Source of the DNA: Asterella californica
Taxonomy: Eukaryota; Streptophyta; Marchantiopsida; Marchantiales; Aytoniaceae
Assembly (NCBI GenBank): GCA_036924285.1
Contig: JAYKYS010000024.1
Location: 248,001 to 312,000, forward strand
Length of the DNA: 64,000 nt
Direction: 5' to 3'
The notes beneath the pieces were generated by a model. The model was not told the DNA's origin and ran no database searches. It saw nothing but the letters and a program-made list of their open reading frames with translations. Below are positions 27,515-39,603 of this stretch, piece after piece. The first letter of the stretch is position 1. The number at the start of each line of letters is the position of its first letter. A program made the position numbers and the translations under genes.

Positions 27515-28510
27515 ATTGTCTTCCGGAGTCTTCGGAATTCCATGCGGTCACAAGAACTATCTTCCTGGTGATCTTGGTGCTGGAGGTGTCTTCTTGTGAA
27601 TCTGACTCAGATCTGGAGTGAATGAGGGATAAGATGTGCTCTACCTAGGAATGCTCCTAGGTCCCATCCTCCTTGGCGACGAAACGTCGTCCGTGTCGTT
27701 GGAATCATCTTCTCGAACAGTGACCGTCTTCTGATGCGGGCTTGGTCCTTCTTGTGACACTAAAGTGGGAAGGGAAGATATGGCACCGGCCTGGTCTTCT
27801 TCCTCCAAGGTCTCCTCCTTGATCTCTTGCTGTCTCGCTGGCCCATACTTGACCAACTGGTTCTGCTTCAGGTCCCCCTTAAACACATACAAATAGCAGA
27901 AGAAGGGATTGAGATGCCCTCCTATTGGGGTACCCAAGTAAACTAACTGGGCATGGACGTAAGCATGGAAGAAGATGCCGCAGTTGATGACTTCTCCTGC
28001 CCAAACCGCTTCCAATAACTCCATTCTTGGTCTCCGGGATATCTAACCTTATGAGTCTTTCCCTTGGGAAAGAGATGAAGATACAACTTTCCCAAAAGAT
28101 GCTTCTTCGGCTCTTGGTAGACTTCCACCTTTCATCCGTTCGTCCCTTATGGATCTTCTATGAAGAGGCATGTAGTACTCTCATGTACATGCCATTTCTC
28201 TGAAATTATGGTGAGAAGCTTCTCCTTCTCCAGCTCATACCCGTAATTCTCTGATTTAGATCGGTGGAAAGTTCTACGTCATCACTCCACCATCCACAAG
28301 GATGGTCTTCCTCGAGCGATCCCTGTCTTGATAGATACACGGTTTGAAGGAGGTAGTGCTGCCAAGACCTCTTCCAGAAGACCCTAGTCCGTGAGATTCC
28401 AATCCCATGTGGAGAAGTTGAGGCCCAACTCCTTGATGAAAGATTTGGTCCCGATCAACTCCCCTTGTGGTAACACCAACCCTCGAGGATGCATCGACAT
28501 TTTGAGCTTC
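27515..28510 (-). pseudogene. 5' half of the decayed ORF0-like gene
   Basis: Minus-strand pieces in changing frames align in order with ORF0: KELGLNFSTWDW with the ORF0 block ELEEMGLSFLLLPWW, then EPKKHLLGKLYLHLFPKG with DPKKREVADAIMAIFKP, then AVWAG and LVYLGTPIGGHLNPFFCYLYV with HWARI and LAYIGPFVSVFYMGM. A frameshift lies near 28020 and stops occur at about 27640, 28140 and 28270. A charged Ser/Asp linker follows, and the sequence stops at the Gypsy-C target duplication, continuing at 14807. It is clearly non-functional. It may be a host gene copy or part of an older element's LTR. Confidence 0.6.
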
Positions 28511-29189
28511 TGTTAGACTATACCACACGTACTTGCTATGAGCCTAAGGCTTGGTCTTTACCAGATCCTCACAGTTCAGCTTCCACTCTTAGAAGACGAA
28601 TTCAGTCTCCCAGAGAGACAGCTATTCTGTCTTCCAGAATTCTAATAGTGCTTCCTAAGTACATCATGTCTTCCGAGCTATACCAACGTAATCTTAACTA
28701 AGCAAGGCATTGCATGGATTCCTAAGAAGATAATCCACCATGCAATTCCTCCTACTTCCTGACAGAAGATGAAGAGATACGTGAGAAGCGAAGTTAACGA
28801 AGCGACCAAAAGAAGTTTGAGGACTCTTGCGGTGACAATGGTCTCCAAGAAGACTCTCGAGACATCTTCTGGTTAACTGAGGTCTTCATAATACTTCTCG
28901 CAGCTAGGATTCCCATCAGTGGTTTAATCTATCTTCGGCTTCCTACACGTAATCTAACCTCACAACAGACACGAAACATTCACACTCTGCTTTTCGACTC
29001 CTCACCTTGCATTACGTAGAACAAGCTTGTTGCGTAATGGGAAGACATGACCTTTGACATCTCTCTCCAGATTCTACCAACAAGGCTTCTCACAATTCTC
29101 ATCTAAAGTTTGAGAAGAAGAAAGAACAGACTGATATGGGTCATATAGAAGAGACACGTTGTCGCGCTACTTGGCGGCCACATGTTATA
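28511..29189. other. No recognisable gene
   Basis: Short open frames only, with stops in all frames and no recognised motif. It may be the upstream part of the decayed ORF0-like copy on the minus strand, or old LTR sequence. Confidence 0.4.
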
Positions 29190-30480
29190 TTTCTACTCCG
29201 ACGCTTGAGTTTAGTAGTTCTAGAAGTTAGCTTATATTTCTTCTAGTCGTTTATGTATATGTTTGACACCTTTGCATACGGTGTTAACACTATTTTGAGT
29301 CTTAGTAGGTTGATCACCATGTTGATAGGGCTTAAGCTCATGGGTTGTATTTGCGTGTCGCCCATGCACGCTTTCTAGCTGATTTAAGTTATTTTTCGGG
29401 GCTGCGTGTCATTTTAAGTAATTTAAGTTTTACGCTGGCACTCTAGGGGGCTTGACGTGGTAGCCTATGAGTAAAACTAAGTTACCACGTGGTTTAGGGT
29501 ACTAAAGGACAACCAAGTGGAGCTATGAACTCCCATTGGTCCGTTTTTGTCTTTTGTTAAACTCTAAATTTAGAAACAGCGCTCTAGAGTAGAGTTCGAG
29601 CATTTGGTGGGGGATCTTCGAAATCTGAGAGCACAGGGAGAGAGGTCTCGTCATGCCAAGCACTTCCAGTGAAAATTTCAATCGATTTGAGTCAATAAAG
29701 ACGGAGTTATGAGCAATTGAAGTTCGGATTGTGCTAGAATTGAATCATTTTGGTTGGATTTAGGGTTTTCAGTGTCATTCGCAGCAGATTTGAGGAAATT
29801 GCTTCAAAACTTCGAGGTTGTGTTCTCCGCCAGCAGGGCTACGATTTCACAAAAAGTTTCATATCGATTGAGCAACTGAGTAATTCAGGGCGGCCGCTGA
29901 AGCTGAGGGGATCTGAAAAGCTCTTAATCTAGAGCAGCGACTTCAGAGGAGGAGATCTACAGTTCTGTGTACATTCAGGAGTCCCAACTTCACAGGGATG
30001 TTCAGCACCCTGTAGACTGCAAATCCTGTAAGAAACTTTGAAATTGATCGAGCCAAACTCCTGTTATAGGTTGAAATAGCCAGCTAGGTACCAGAAATTG
30101 CCGTAGTTTTCTTGCTCAAAACTTTTCTGTTCATATCTCCGTGTCAGAATTTGATCTCAGGCTGAAATTTCGTCTGTGAGTTCAGTAGTACCTCATTTGC
30201 ATGTAGGGGAATTTTAGAGGTCTAAACCTTCATAGTTTTCCTCTCCGTGAGTGTCAAAGTTCACCGCCGAATCCTATTACTGCCAGCTAGACCTGAATTT
30301 CGCCTTCTGGGTATATTACTAGATCTTACACATCTGTGTGAGTGTTTATAGCCTCTGTTGTAACCTGAAAGCCAACCTCTTGAGTGAACAACCACAGCCA
30401 GAAGCCCGGTGCTTTCCTAGGTAGACGGATTACACTCCGACAACGTGGAGGACCCTCACATCTTCTCACGCATTTTGCTA
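29190..30480 (+). repeat. LTR of the Gypsy-D family, plus orientation, solo or orphan
   Basis: Aligns with gaps to the reverse complement of 39604-40889, the LTR of Gypsy-D. Shared blocks include the region around ATGTTGATAGGGCTTAAGC (29320), AACTCCCATTGGTCC (29528), GCGGCCGC (29891) and CCACAGCCAGAAG (30392). No coding sequence of an element is adjacent, so it is likely a solo LTR or a remnant. Left border approximate. Confidence 0.7.
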
Positions 30481-31140
30481 GTCTTTTCAATCTTCTAGTT
30501 TCTAGGAAGATGTAGATTTGAGAAGCCAAGAAGCTTGGGAGGCACTGACTCGATTCTCAATTTCCTACTTCCCGAAACAATAATCAACTCTCAATTTCAC
30601 TATGGATTCACATCAAGCTTCTCACAACTCAAATTCCAATCCAATTTAACTACTTGATGTGAATTTCAAACATTCAGCTTTTGAGAATGTCCAAACATTC
30701 AAATGAATCTTTTGTCCACGGATTCTAAGATAGAAGTGTAGTAGGTAGAGAATTGGATGGACAAAACAACAAATTTTGGAATAGGGAGAAGAAGAAGCTC
30801 AATATTTGTTCTCAGCAAGAGATTGGAGAAGATGATTGTCGAAAATTGGATAGCGCTTTCGTGTCCAATCTTCTCAGAGAGATTTCAAGGAAGGGGAAAG
30901 ATCAATAGGCTTCCTGCAAACGATCAAAGAAGCGTTGTCGTGTTGTGGTTCGGCTCTTGTGTGAAATTCTCATGGAACGTAGGTTGTGTTTCTTTTCTGT
31001 GTTTCGTGAACCGTATCGCGTAACTCGCCGATTAGTGTGATGAGGGCCACGTTCGTGATTATCTGTTTAAGTGATCATACGGTTGAGGAACGTGCCAAGT
31101 CATCAATCTGTGCGTGTTCACTTCAGTGGTCCTTGTCACC
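30481..31140. other. No recognisable gene
   Basis: AT-rich, short frames only. A short AT-rich block (30545-30720) contains the words TCAATTTC and ACATTC in imperfect repeats. Nothing else seen. Confidence 0.4.
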
Positions 31141-31149
31141 GTATTTGTG

Positions 31150-31156
31150 TATAAAA
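31150..31156 (+). promoter_or_regulatory. TATA-like box upstream of X copy A
   Basis: TGTATAAAATGATG, about 100 bases upstream of the first ATG of copy A. A TATA-like box also stands upstream of copy C (41631). Confidence 0.4.
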
Positions 31157-31257
31157 TGATGGGTCGAGGATTCATACGGCATTCTCTCTTAGCATGTGAT
31201 TTGTGAGAGTTCTCGATGATCTACATGGAGGAGTGAAGAACTGCGAGAGTGGTGGTT

Positions 31258-31683
31258 ATGGACGGAGGTCTGATACCAGCTCCGGATCTTCCTTTCCTGA
31301 ATGCGTTTCACATCAAGCTTCATTGCATCCATCGTGATCACTTTCGACAGTGGTTAGTTGCATACTTTGGCGATGAATTCATGAGGAGGGTGATGAAGTT
31401 ACAACTTCCGATGATCTTTCCCATCATTACATACGGAGAGACTTGGGATATGACGATGTACATCTTGTTGTGAGGAACATAGATCTCAACTATCTATCGA
31501 ATGTTCCTTTCAACCTTTGGGTCGATGTCTGATGTCATAGCAGACCGAAGATCAATCATGGAGCTTGGATCATGAGAAACTTCGGGCAAGAATATTTCAA
31601 TCGAGTGATAGCTTCACCGTTTTCTTTTGTCATAACTTTTATTGTAGATCATTTTCAGGTTGTAATATTGACTTTGTATTAGT
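31258..31683 (+). pseudogene. X family copy A: small unrecognised protein, one frameshift and one stop
   Basis: About 140 codons. Blocks include FLNAFHIKLHCIHRDHFRQW, VAYFGDEFMRRV, VPFNLWVDV, HGAWIMRNFGQEY and the end VVILTLY followed by a stop. It aligns over the whole length with copies B (40890-41293) and C (41690-42071), including the terminal VVILTLY-stop. A frameshift falls near 31455 and a TGA at about 31530. The three copies share protein pattern better than DNA pattern. I do not recognise the family. It could be a captured host gene fragment or an accessory protein of a repeat. Confidence 0.5.
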
Positions 31684-34560
31684 CTGCGACTTAATCGTTC
31701 TATTCTGATTGAGTGCTTCTGTGTAGTTACGGATCGCAAAGAATCCGTCGACATATTTGAAGGATTTTCTAAAGTCTTAGAGTCTTGTTGATGTCTTCTG
31801 TCTCCTTGGGAGTAAAAATTCGTTCTAGGGGAAAAAGTTGAGTGGAGAAAAGACAAAAGTAAAGCTCTTTTTGCTCTTATTGGTCTACTTTTGAACCAAT
31901 GGTGTTCTAGCTGATCCTCGCGATGTTTCTGTGGTCTCTGGAGGCTTTAGAGGGCCATTCACAAAACGAAGGATATGGTTGAAAAGCTCTCGACCGGGGC
32001 TACAATCTGGATTGAAGAACTGATCGATTTGATGGAAGGATGAGGGCGTTATTATCGATTGATTGGAGGGGGTGAAATTTGTATCTACCGTTATGTTTCT
32101 AGTTGTTCCGAGAGACTCGTGAAGAGTTTTGAGGAGCTGTCTATTGGGTTGGAGAGCTGACAACGTGCTGGTCGTTTTGATATCAATTTCATCATGTTCT
32201 TGATCGATTTGGATTGTGAACCGACCAATTGAAATTGAGAAGTACAGACGTGATAAGACAGGAACAGCGAAATGTGATAGTCATGGATAGTTTGCTATTG
32301 CCTGAGTTCTGAGTCGAATTTCTGAGTGAAACTTTCTAGGATTGAATTATGTCTTATCAATAAGATACTGTGGAAGTTTCATCTCAAATGGTAGAGTAGT
32401 TTGTTCAGAATCTTGGATCAAATGTACATGGGTCTGTAAAGCTCTTAAGTTAGCACAGATTACGGTTTGATCCATATCTGAAAATTGGTTTGAGATTTGG
32501 ACCTGAAAATTGTTCAGGGTAGGAGTGAAGGGTCCAATCAAGCTCCTTGTGAAGTTTGATCATCATTGGTCGACTGGTTTGGGAGGACTGAGGTCTCAAA
32601 GTTCAAAGATACTTCTGTTATAGCGAGTTCGGGTTTTTTTTATCACATCTGTTATCACTTTGATCATTTATGAGCAAATTTGGATAGGAGCTTGTTGCTG
32701 AAACTGCCATACCTGCATACAACTTGACATTGGAAGGTGTGGGGCTGATTTCAACTCTTGGTGATGAAGGAGAACGGAGTCGTCATGAGTCATAAGTCGC
32801 TGCTTGGATTCTCGGAGCTGTCAAGTACTACCGCCGTTGATGCTATGTTGAGATCTGAGTAGTGTCTTGGAGCATGCATGCTTTACCTTGCTAGAATGCT
32901 TGGTAGGCCAAGGTGTACATCAAGTTGTATCGGACTCGATCAAGTTGATTGAGCGATCCTATAGTATCTTTCGGTTGTATCAAATAGAGTTGTGGCGGTC
33001 CAACTGATGAGTAGCTAGCATCGCCGAGAAGTTGTTAAATCATGCTTCTAGTGATGTAGAGTTACTTGCATGCAGATAATACAGAGCTGAGTATTTCAGA
33101 TTATATGTAACACAACTTTGTACAACTTATACGTATCATTGGACCGTAGCAACCTTTAACCTTGAGTCCAGAGATACAAGGTAACTTGTATGAGAAGAAT
33201 AGATAGAGAGCATTAGGGTTGAAGGATCAAGGTTTAGAGCCAACATGTTCAAGTCACCTACCTCTACATAGCCATATACCCCATGTATTCCTAGACAAAA
33301 AAACATGTTATACGATAGCGTGGAAACATAGGAACAGTAGGGCGGAAGCGATAGAGAAGGAGAAAGAAGTGAGAAGAACCTCAGTACTACACTACGCTAT
33401 GCTTCTGATAGCTTCTTCAATCTTCTACGTGTCTCAGTGCTTTGATTTTGCTCCCAATGTCTTCATCTTGTCATGATCTTGCTTCTATCTTCAACCTCGA
33501 GCTACTACGACTCTACTTCTACAATCGAGCTCGAGCTGCTACAATCTGAAGCTTCCAACTCTCAGTTTCCTCTTCTGACTTAGAATTTCCAATCTTCTAT
33601 ACCCATGGGGATTCCCAATTCTTCTACCTTGAGTGCGCTTCTTGCTGAAAGATGTCCTCTCTCACTCGCTCACTGCAATTCGCTTCTGCGCGCTTCTAGT
33701 GTTCTCCTCAATTCCCAAATCGAGTAGAGAAGCAGAAAAGAGAGCTATGGTGTCGATGCACCTCTAGCTTCTCTTTCTTCTCCTTCGCGATTAGGTAATG
33801 GCTCGATTTATCCTAACCCTACCTACTGCGGTAGTGACTTTCTGTTAGGTATACCTATCCTTATCTAGTTGGTGCATGGTTGGTACTTCGCACAGTTGCA
33901 TTCACCATCTTCTTGGGAAACACACTCTATCTTCCGGCTTCAGAAGAAGTTGACTTTTTTCCATGAATTCACCTTAAGCTCATCTTCCTGCTAAGCAGGG
34001 TGTAAACTTAAGTAATAAGAATACTTCAATTATATAAGCACGTCATTAACTTGATACTTTCAGAAAAATCTCCAATCTTGCAAATTGTGAGCACCACAAT
34101 ATCTCTTCTCTTGAAGCACATATATATGCTACTGACGACAATACTTACCAGGCATTTCGCTTGAAGATGAGCCATATTCAAAAGACTGAATACGGACACC
34201 AGCAGTTCCACGAGGAAGGTTGTGTCCCGTCTCAAGCCTTGGAGTAGCAACTTCTCACGAAGACCAAGGTGAAGCCAAACTCCATTATTGAGAAAACTGC
34301 TGTTGCAAATGATAACCTTTTCCAAATTATCTTTCGGTACGAAGAGATATGAGGGTTGCACCATAAAGTATTTTCTTACTAGCAGCAAGGTCCTCTCAAA
34401 GGTCAACGTCATGCTTCAGCTCTACGAAGTTTGATCATACTAAGCAGGACAAGATGAATTGAAGCTATTGGAAAACTCTTCAAGACATTTCCGAGAATAT
34501 TGTGAGGTCATGTCTATAGCGCATTGTTAAAGATGATCTTGCCTAGAGGCGATGTCTTAA
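31684..34560. other. No confident gene over 2.9 kb
   Basis: Contains scattered short frames, none with a domain that I recognise. The longest are minus-strand frames at 31885-32163 and 34026-34412. A Cys-poor, Leu-rich peptide is encoded by the latter. Composition is AT-rich and stop-rich, consistent with old degraded repeats. Confidence 0.4.
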
Positions 34561-34607
34561 GAAGCAAATAGGCATAGAATCCTCAAGATTATAACAGCTG
34601 TCATGTG

Positions 34608-35380
34608 CAAAGAGCTCGATGTTGCTTCTTGGTCTGAGGCCTCTAAGAGCTTTTTGTTGCACGACACTGATGCAAAACTGCACGAGTTTTACATGTCCTT
34701 TGAAGAAGTCTTGGTGTGTTTTTCATTTTTGTTTCATAAGGATTTCTCTTTTGTATTTCTTTCTCTTCACTAGCTTCAGTATTAAGGCTATGAATTCTTT
34801 CAGTTTGTCTTTATTCTCACTTTTCTTGTCTTGCAATTTTCTGCTTGCAAGACACTAAAGAAATGAAAAATTTATCTAGACCTAAACGACCTCGTCTGAA
34901 GAAGCAATGTCGAGATATCTGTTGTAGACAAGCAAGACTCTAAGAACACTTCACTGCATTCGGATGGTGTTTCTGTTGACTGACCTTGTTCTTTCTTCCT
35001 TTGGTGCAAAAAGGTGCGCTTGGATGGGGGTGGTTCAGCTGTCATGCAATCGCAGGAGGAAGTTTTACAAGAAGTTCAAGATAAGAATATTCTTGATTGG
35101 TTTGTTACTGGGGAGAAGGATTGTTGTCGCTTTAGTGCATATCTGTTCACTTGTATTTATACCTTCGCTATTGTCGATATTTCATATCCTTACAAACTGA
35201 AGGATTGTCTTCATAATTATGAGAAGCCTTTTAGTCATTCTGATATTTTTTATACCTAGTAGCTTTCAGCCGTTGACAACGTGTAAGTATTGACGTATGT
35301 GATTTTTCACTTTTACAACAGTTTGACGACATCTATCTAGTTCTGAGTGAGCTTTTCTCGGCTCTAGATTGTGCACTATG
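34608..35380 (+). other. Exon-like segments of an unidentified gene or relic
   Basis: Several short coding-like stretches are bordered by plausible splice sites: SWSEASKSFLLHDTDAKLHE ending at a GTGTG donor near 34710; LDGGGSAVMQSQEEVLQEVQ at 35020-35150; and FDDIYLVLSELFSALDCALW at 35322-35380, preceded by a pyrimidine tract plus CAG and followed by GTGAGT. I could not identify the protein. It may be a decaying host gene or a spliced transposon gene. Confidence 0.3.
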
Positions 35381-35589
35381 GTGAGTTGTTTAACTTCTTT
35401 CGCTTCTGTTTTTACGATCATAAAGATCTTGTGCTCAACTTTAATGATTTATTATATAGCTTTCTTGTTGTGTCTTTCATTGCCTATTCTTTCCAAGGAC
35501 AAGACCAATGTGCATAATGTGGTGGTGCAAGGGTTAAACATCGCCAAGAGTACATGATGATAGGTTACTGGACCGATGCTGGAACTTGT

Positions 35590-36009
35590 TCTATGATCAA
35601 TTTCAACCAACTATGGGATGCTTCAAGGAAACTCATGATGTTTCAAAATGTCATACTCATTTCTGCTGTTTCTTTTGAACTTCGACTTCTTGATGATGGT
35701 CAGTCTGTCAACGTGTATCAGAAGCCACAAGCTTTGATATCTTCTCTTATTCTTTTGTTGTCTTGGGAGTACTATTGGATTTTAGACTTGTACAGCAGGT
35801 CTGGTACTACCAATATTTGTGTCCATCGCACCTTTCATATTGTAGAGCTATTGAATTATGTTGATGTCACTCTATATATATCCCTCCACAGACTAGAACA
35901 AAGGATTCTTTTCTTTTTGCAGACTTTGTGGTGGTTTCTACGGCTAGTTATCATAAGCAATTTATCCCTCCTTCTTATAGTGTTGCTCATGGTGAGACCG
36001 CTGCTATAG
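35590..36009 (+). pseudogene. Copia gag-protease relic
   Basis: In one frame at 35619-35651 a partial zinc knuckle CFKETHDVSKC (CX4HX4C) is visible, and at about 35773 the start of a Copia-type protease, YYWILD, followed by a degraded active site and CVHRTF and YVDVTL, which are typical of the Copia protease and pre-integrase region. Frames are broken and no reverse transcriptase follows. Confidence 0.5.
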
Positions 36010-36146
36010 TTTCTTGCTTAGTGACCCTTGTCAGGCAAGCCTCTACTTCGGTTGCTATTGTTGGATCTGATGTTGCTGCAGGAGATGTCTATGACGAGGA
36101 GCATGTCTTGTCGAATGTGAAAACAAATGACAATGAGCTTCCGTAG

Positions 36147-36427
36147 CTTTTTTAGTACTTTGTATTTTTCCTTTTATTCGGATTTACACACATGTTCGAG
36201 ATATCTGACATGATCTCATGTCAGCCCTACTCCACAGATTTTGGTTCGAGGACCTCTTTCTCATGTGTATCTTTTCTCGTCCTTGCTCTTATGAGCGCAA
36301 AAACATTTTGGATATAATACAATATTGCTATGTTTGTCTTGTAAAATTTTCCACTTCCATGTATGGATAATATATGATTTCTCTAGTTCTTCATTTTTGT
36401 ATCGCACGTTAATATTCTTTACCTTGT
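36147..36427. other. No recognisable gene
   Basis: AT-rich spacer between the Copia relic and the tandem repeat; stops in every frame. Confidence 0.4.
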
Positions 36428-38739
36428 CATGTTGCGCAATCAGTTAGTATGTAAACTACACATATAAATGTATTTGCGCACATTTGTATAGTTTGTGAAG
36501 CAATGAGGTAAAAAGTCTTGCTTATGAGCTTAGATTGTTCTAATATTTGCTAGAGGTCTCCAAGAGGTGCAAAAAGACAAGGTTCAATTTTTTAAATTCC
36601 TCTTGGTCCACCAAAAAGTAGAGATAAGTTGTCATCCATCTAAGCAAACACTTCGGAGGAACATAGCACTTTCACGAGCAATTTGGGACATCGAAAGAGA
36701 TGGATGGAGAGCTCTCAACAGGAGGAGCAACATGAACTCAAATTTCGATCCAACTGGAGGTCCAATAACGAGTTATGACCATTAGAAGTTCATGTAGTGA
36801 GAGAAAGACATAGATTTCTCTATAGAGTGAAAGATTGGTGAGATTGGATGAGTGCGTTGTCAGATTGAGACCGAATTTTATGAGCGTGTAACTTGTCAGT
36901 TTTTGAAGCTCTGGCCCCAAATTTCATCACCAGATGTTTTGCAGATTGGGCGCAACGTCGATTTGAAGACGGAGAGGTGCCAAAAGTTTTCAATCTAGAG
37001 TAGCAAGTTCGTAGATTTATGAGAGTATTCAAATCTGCTGAAATTTCTTGAGCAGTGAATTTGACCTATAGTAGAAATCTTAGTATTTACCTACGTGACA
37101 AGACTGAGCTTTAGATATGAACTTACAATGTGTGAAACGTTGCTACTTTTCTATCGAGTTGTATCCGACAACAGTATCTAGTGTAGGTCTCGAGTCTTGT
37201 TAGCGACAACTGACAGAAAAGCATTCAGTGTGATGACTATATCGCCTTGGGGGTATACTAGACGTAGACAATACCATATCAATCTACGTTGTGATCAAGG
37301 CATATGGTTGTCAGTTTCGCTCTCAACGTGGCAAAGTGAGATTCTTGACATCTAAAGACGACTACTTGTCTAGGTTAGTGAGTAGTGATAAGAGATGTTA
37401 CGATGCATGCGCTAGAACCGTCCACCAAAACAATCCATACGAGGATGAGTGAAATGACATCAAACATCCGATGTGCATGTGTGCTACCCCAGTGGTGTCA
37501 TGTTGTGAATATCATTTAGTATGTAAATTGCACGTATAACTGCATTTTGCGGACAATTGTATAAGTTGTGAAGTAATACGATGAAACCCGTGCTCTTATG
37601 AGCTTAAAATGCTCTATTATCTACTAGAGGTCTCCATGGGATGCAAAAGGACAAGGTTGAGTCATTTAACTTCCTATTGATCTACCAAAAAGTAGAGATA
37701 ACTTGTCATCTACCTAGGTGTGCGCTTCGAGAGGAACAGAGTACTTTCAGGAGGGATTTGGGAGATCATAGAGCATGAACGGAGAGCTTTCGACGGGAAG
37801 AGCAATCTGAGCCCAAATTTCACTTGATTTGGAGGTCCAAGGCATGCGTTATGGCCATTTGAAGTTCATAGAGTGATGGAAATATATAGCTTTCTCTTCC
37901 GATTGAAAGATTGAGGAGTTTGAGTGATTGCACCGTCAGATTGAGATCAGATTTCATGAGCTTGTAGCCTGTCAGTTGCTGAAGCTCTGACCCCAAATTT
38001 CATCACCGGATGCTTTGCGGATTGGACGCAATGACGATTTGAAGACGATGGTGTGCAAAAAGCTTTCAATCTAGAAAAGCAAGTTCGCAGATTTATGGAG
38101 GATGATCCGAACAGTCAACTCAGCTGAAATTTCCTGAGTAGTGAGTTTACCTTCTGGATTGCTAGCACAGGAAGTTTGAGTCGAAGTAGACAGTTCATTT
38201 AGGCGAGGAAGCTTCTGTCTTGAATATGAGAATTTGTATTAATTGTGAGAAGAGATATAGCTGTCACATCTTCTTGAAATTTGACATGTAAGTAAAGACC
38301 TTAATATCCTACCTACGTGGCAAGTTTGAGAGGAGTCTGAGCTGTAAATCTATACTTATCATGTGTGAAACTTTGTTGCCTTTTCTGTCGAGTTGTATGA
38401 CAACAACAACGATATCTAGTCTAAGTCCCGAGACTTGTTAGCGGCAACTGGCAGAAAAGCACCCAATGTGACGTCTGTTTGCTTTGGAGGGTATACTAAG
38501 CGTAGATAGGACTATAGCGACATATGTTGTGATCACGTCTTGTGGTTGTCGGTTTCGCACTCAACGTGACAAAGTGCGATCCGTGACTTGTAAAGTCGAC
38601 TATCTATCTAGCCTAGTCACTATTGTTAGGATATGTTACGGTGCATGCATTCTATAGAATGGTCCACCTATACGACCTACACGAGGATGAGTATGATGGC
38701 ACCAAACATACGATGTGCATCTGTGCCATCTCATCGGTC
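36428..38739 (+). repeat. Diverged tandem duplication, period about 1.07 kb
   Basis: Unit 1 (36428-37498) and unit 2 (37499 to about 38739) share the same order of blocks: TAGTATGTAAA near the start, GAGGTCTCCA, CAAAAAGTAGAGATAA, CCCAAATTTCATCACC, a block with GTCGAGTTGTAT, and GATGTGCAT at the end. Unit 2 has about 170 extra bases. No ORF is conserved between units. It may be tandem LTRs of an old element. Confidence 0.8.
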
Positions 38740-38974
38740 CGTGTGGCTTGGGTTGATCAGTTAGTGAGCTTGCACCTATCCTTGTTTTGTGTTCAAAACT
38801 TTAAAGCGGAGGAGAGTGACCTATGGGACATTCGACCTTAAGAAAATTCAAGGGAATGCTCATAGAGAGATCGTAGTGGTCTTATGAGTATGTATCGGCG
38901 TTCTATGGATCCATATACCATTGTAGTTGGAGCGTGAATGTTGTGAGAGATGGACGAAGGGCTCTACTTATCGC
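38740..38974 (+). repeat. Block D, copy 1: upstream part of X copy B
   Basis: Matches 41425-41690, which precedes X copy C. It ends CTACTTATCGC at the border of Gypsy-D. The sequence after Gypsy-D (40890 on) resumes with ATCGC and X copy B. Block D plus X copy B is therefore one unit split by Gypsy-D. Confidence 0.7.
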
Positions 38975-39250
38975 TGTCAGAGGTGAGAGTTTTCTTGAGA
39001 AGAGCGGAACCTTCTGGCTGTGAAGTGATCCTGAAGGTTGCCTTAAGTCTACTCAGGAAGCGTTGGGCTTCTGGCTGTGGTGGTTCACTGAATCGATAGG
39101 CTTCTCAGATTACAACAGAGCGTTACAAACACTCATACATGTTTGTAGGAACCTCTAATATACTCAGAAAGCAAAGTTCGGATCTAGCATGTGGTAATAA
39201 GATCAGACGGTGAACTTTAACACCGAAGAAGAGGAAAACTATGATGGTCC

Positions 39251-39534
39251 AGCTCCATCTCTCCTCTATACTCGCACAAATATCTAGAAATATCTCTACC
39301 CTCAAACCTTCTACATCTGTTCACAATAGCTTGCAAGGCCTTGATGGACTTTAACTCACCCCCTCCAACAATCGGATGCTGTTGGACCAGGGCCGCAAGC
39401 GTCTTCAGAATCTCAGCCGTATCGAAACCAGATGCAGATGTCGCTGTAGTCGCAGGTGCTACAGAAGGTGTTGCAGTAGACGTAGATGCAGCAGTCCCAG
39501 AGGCAGCAACAGCAGCTCCACTCTTGCGATCCAT
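39251..39534 (-). pseudogene. Gypsy-D gag N-terminal fragment
   Basis: Starts ATGGATCGCAAG and encodes an Ala/Thr-rich leader, then a capsid-like part (IKALQAIVNRCRRFEG, GRDISRYL) that matches the Gypsy-A gag (TKALQAVVSRIDQFDG, GRDVSRYL). It is cut after GEMELD where LTR sequence begins. About 95 codons remain, in frame. Confidence 0.75.
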
Positions 39535-39603
39535 CTCTCCTTTGTGTCAGAAGCTCAACCTCTGCGATCAATCATCCCAAGATCTCTCAGCGGAAGCACC
39601 AGA

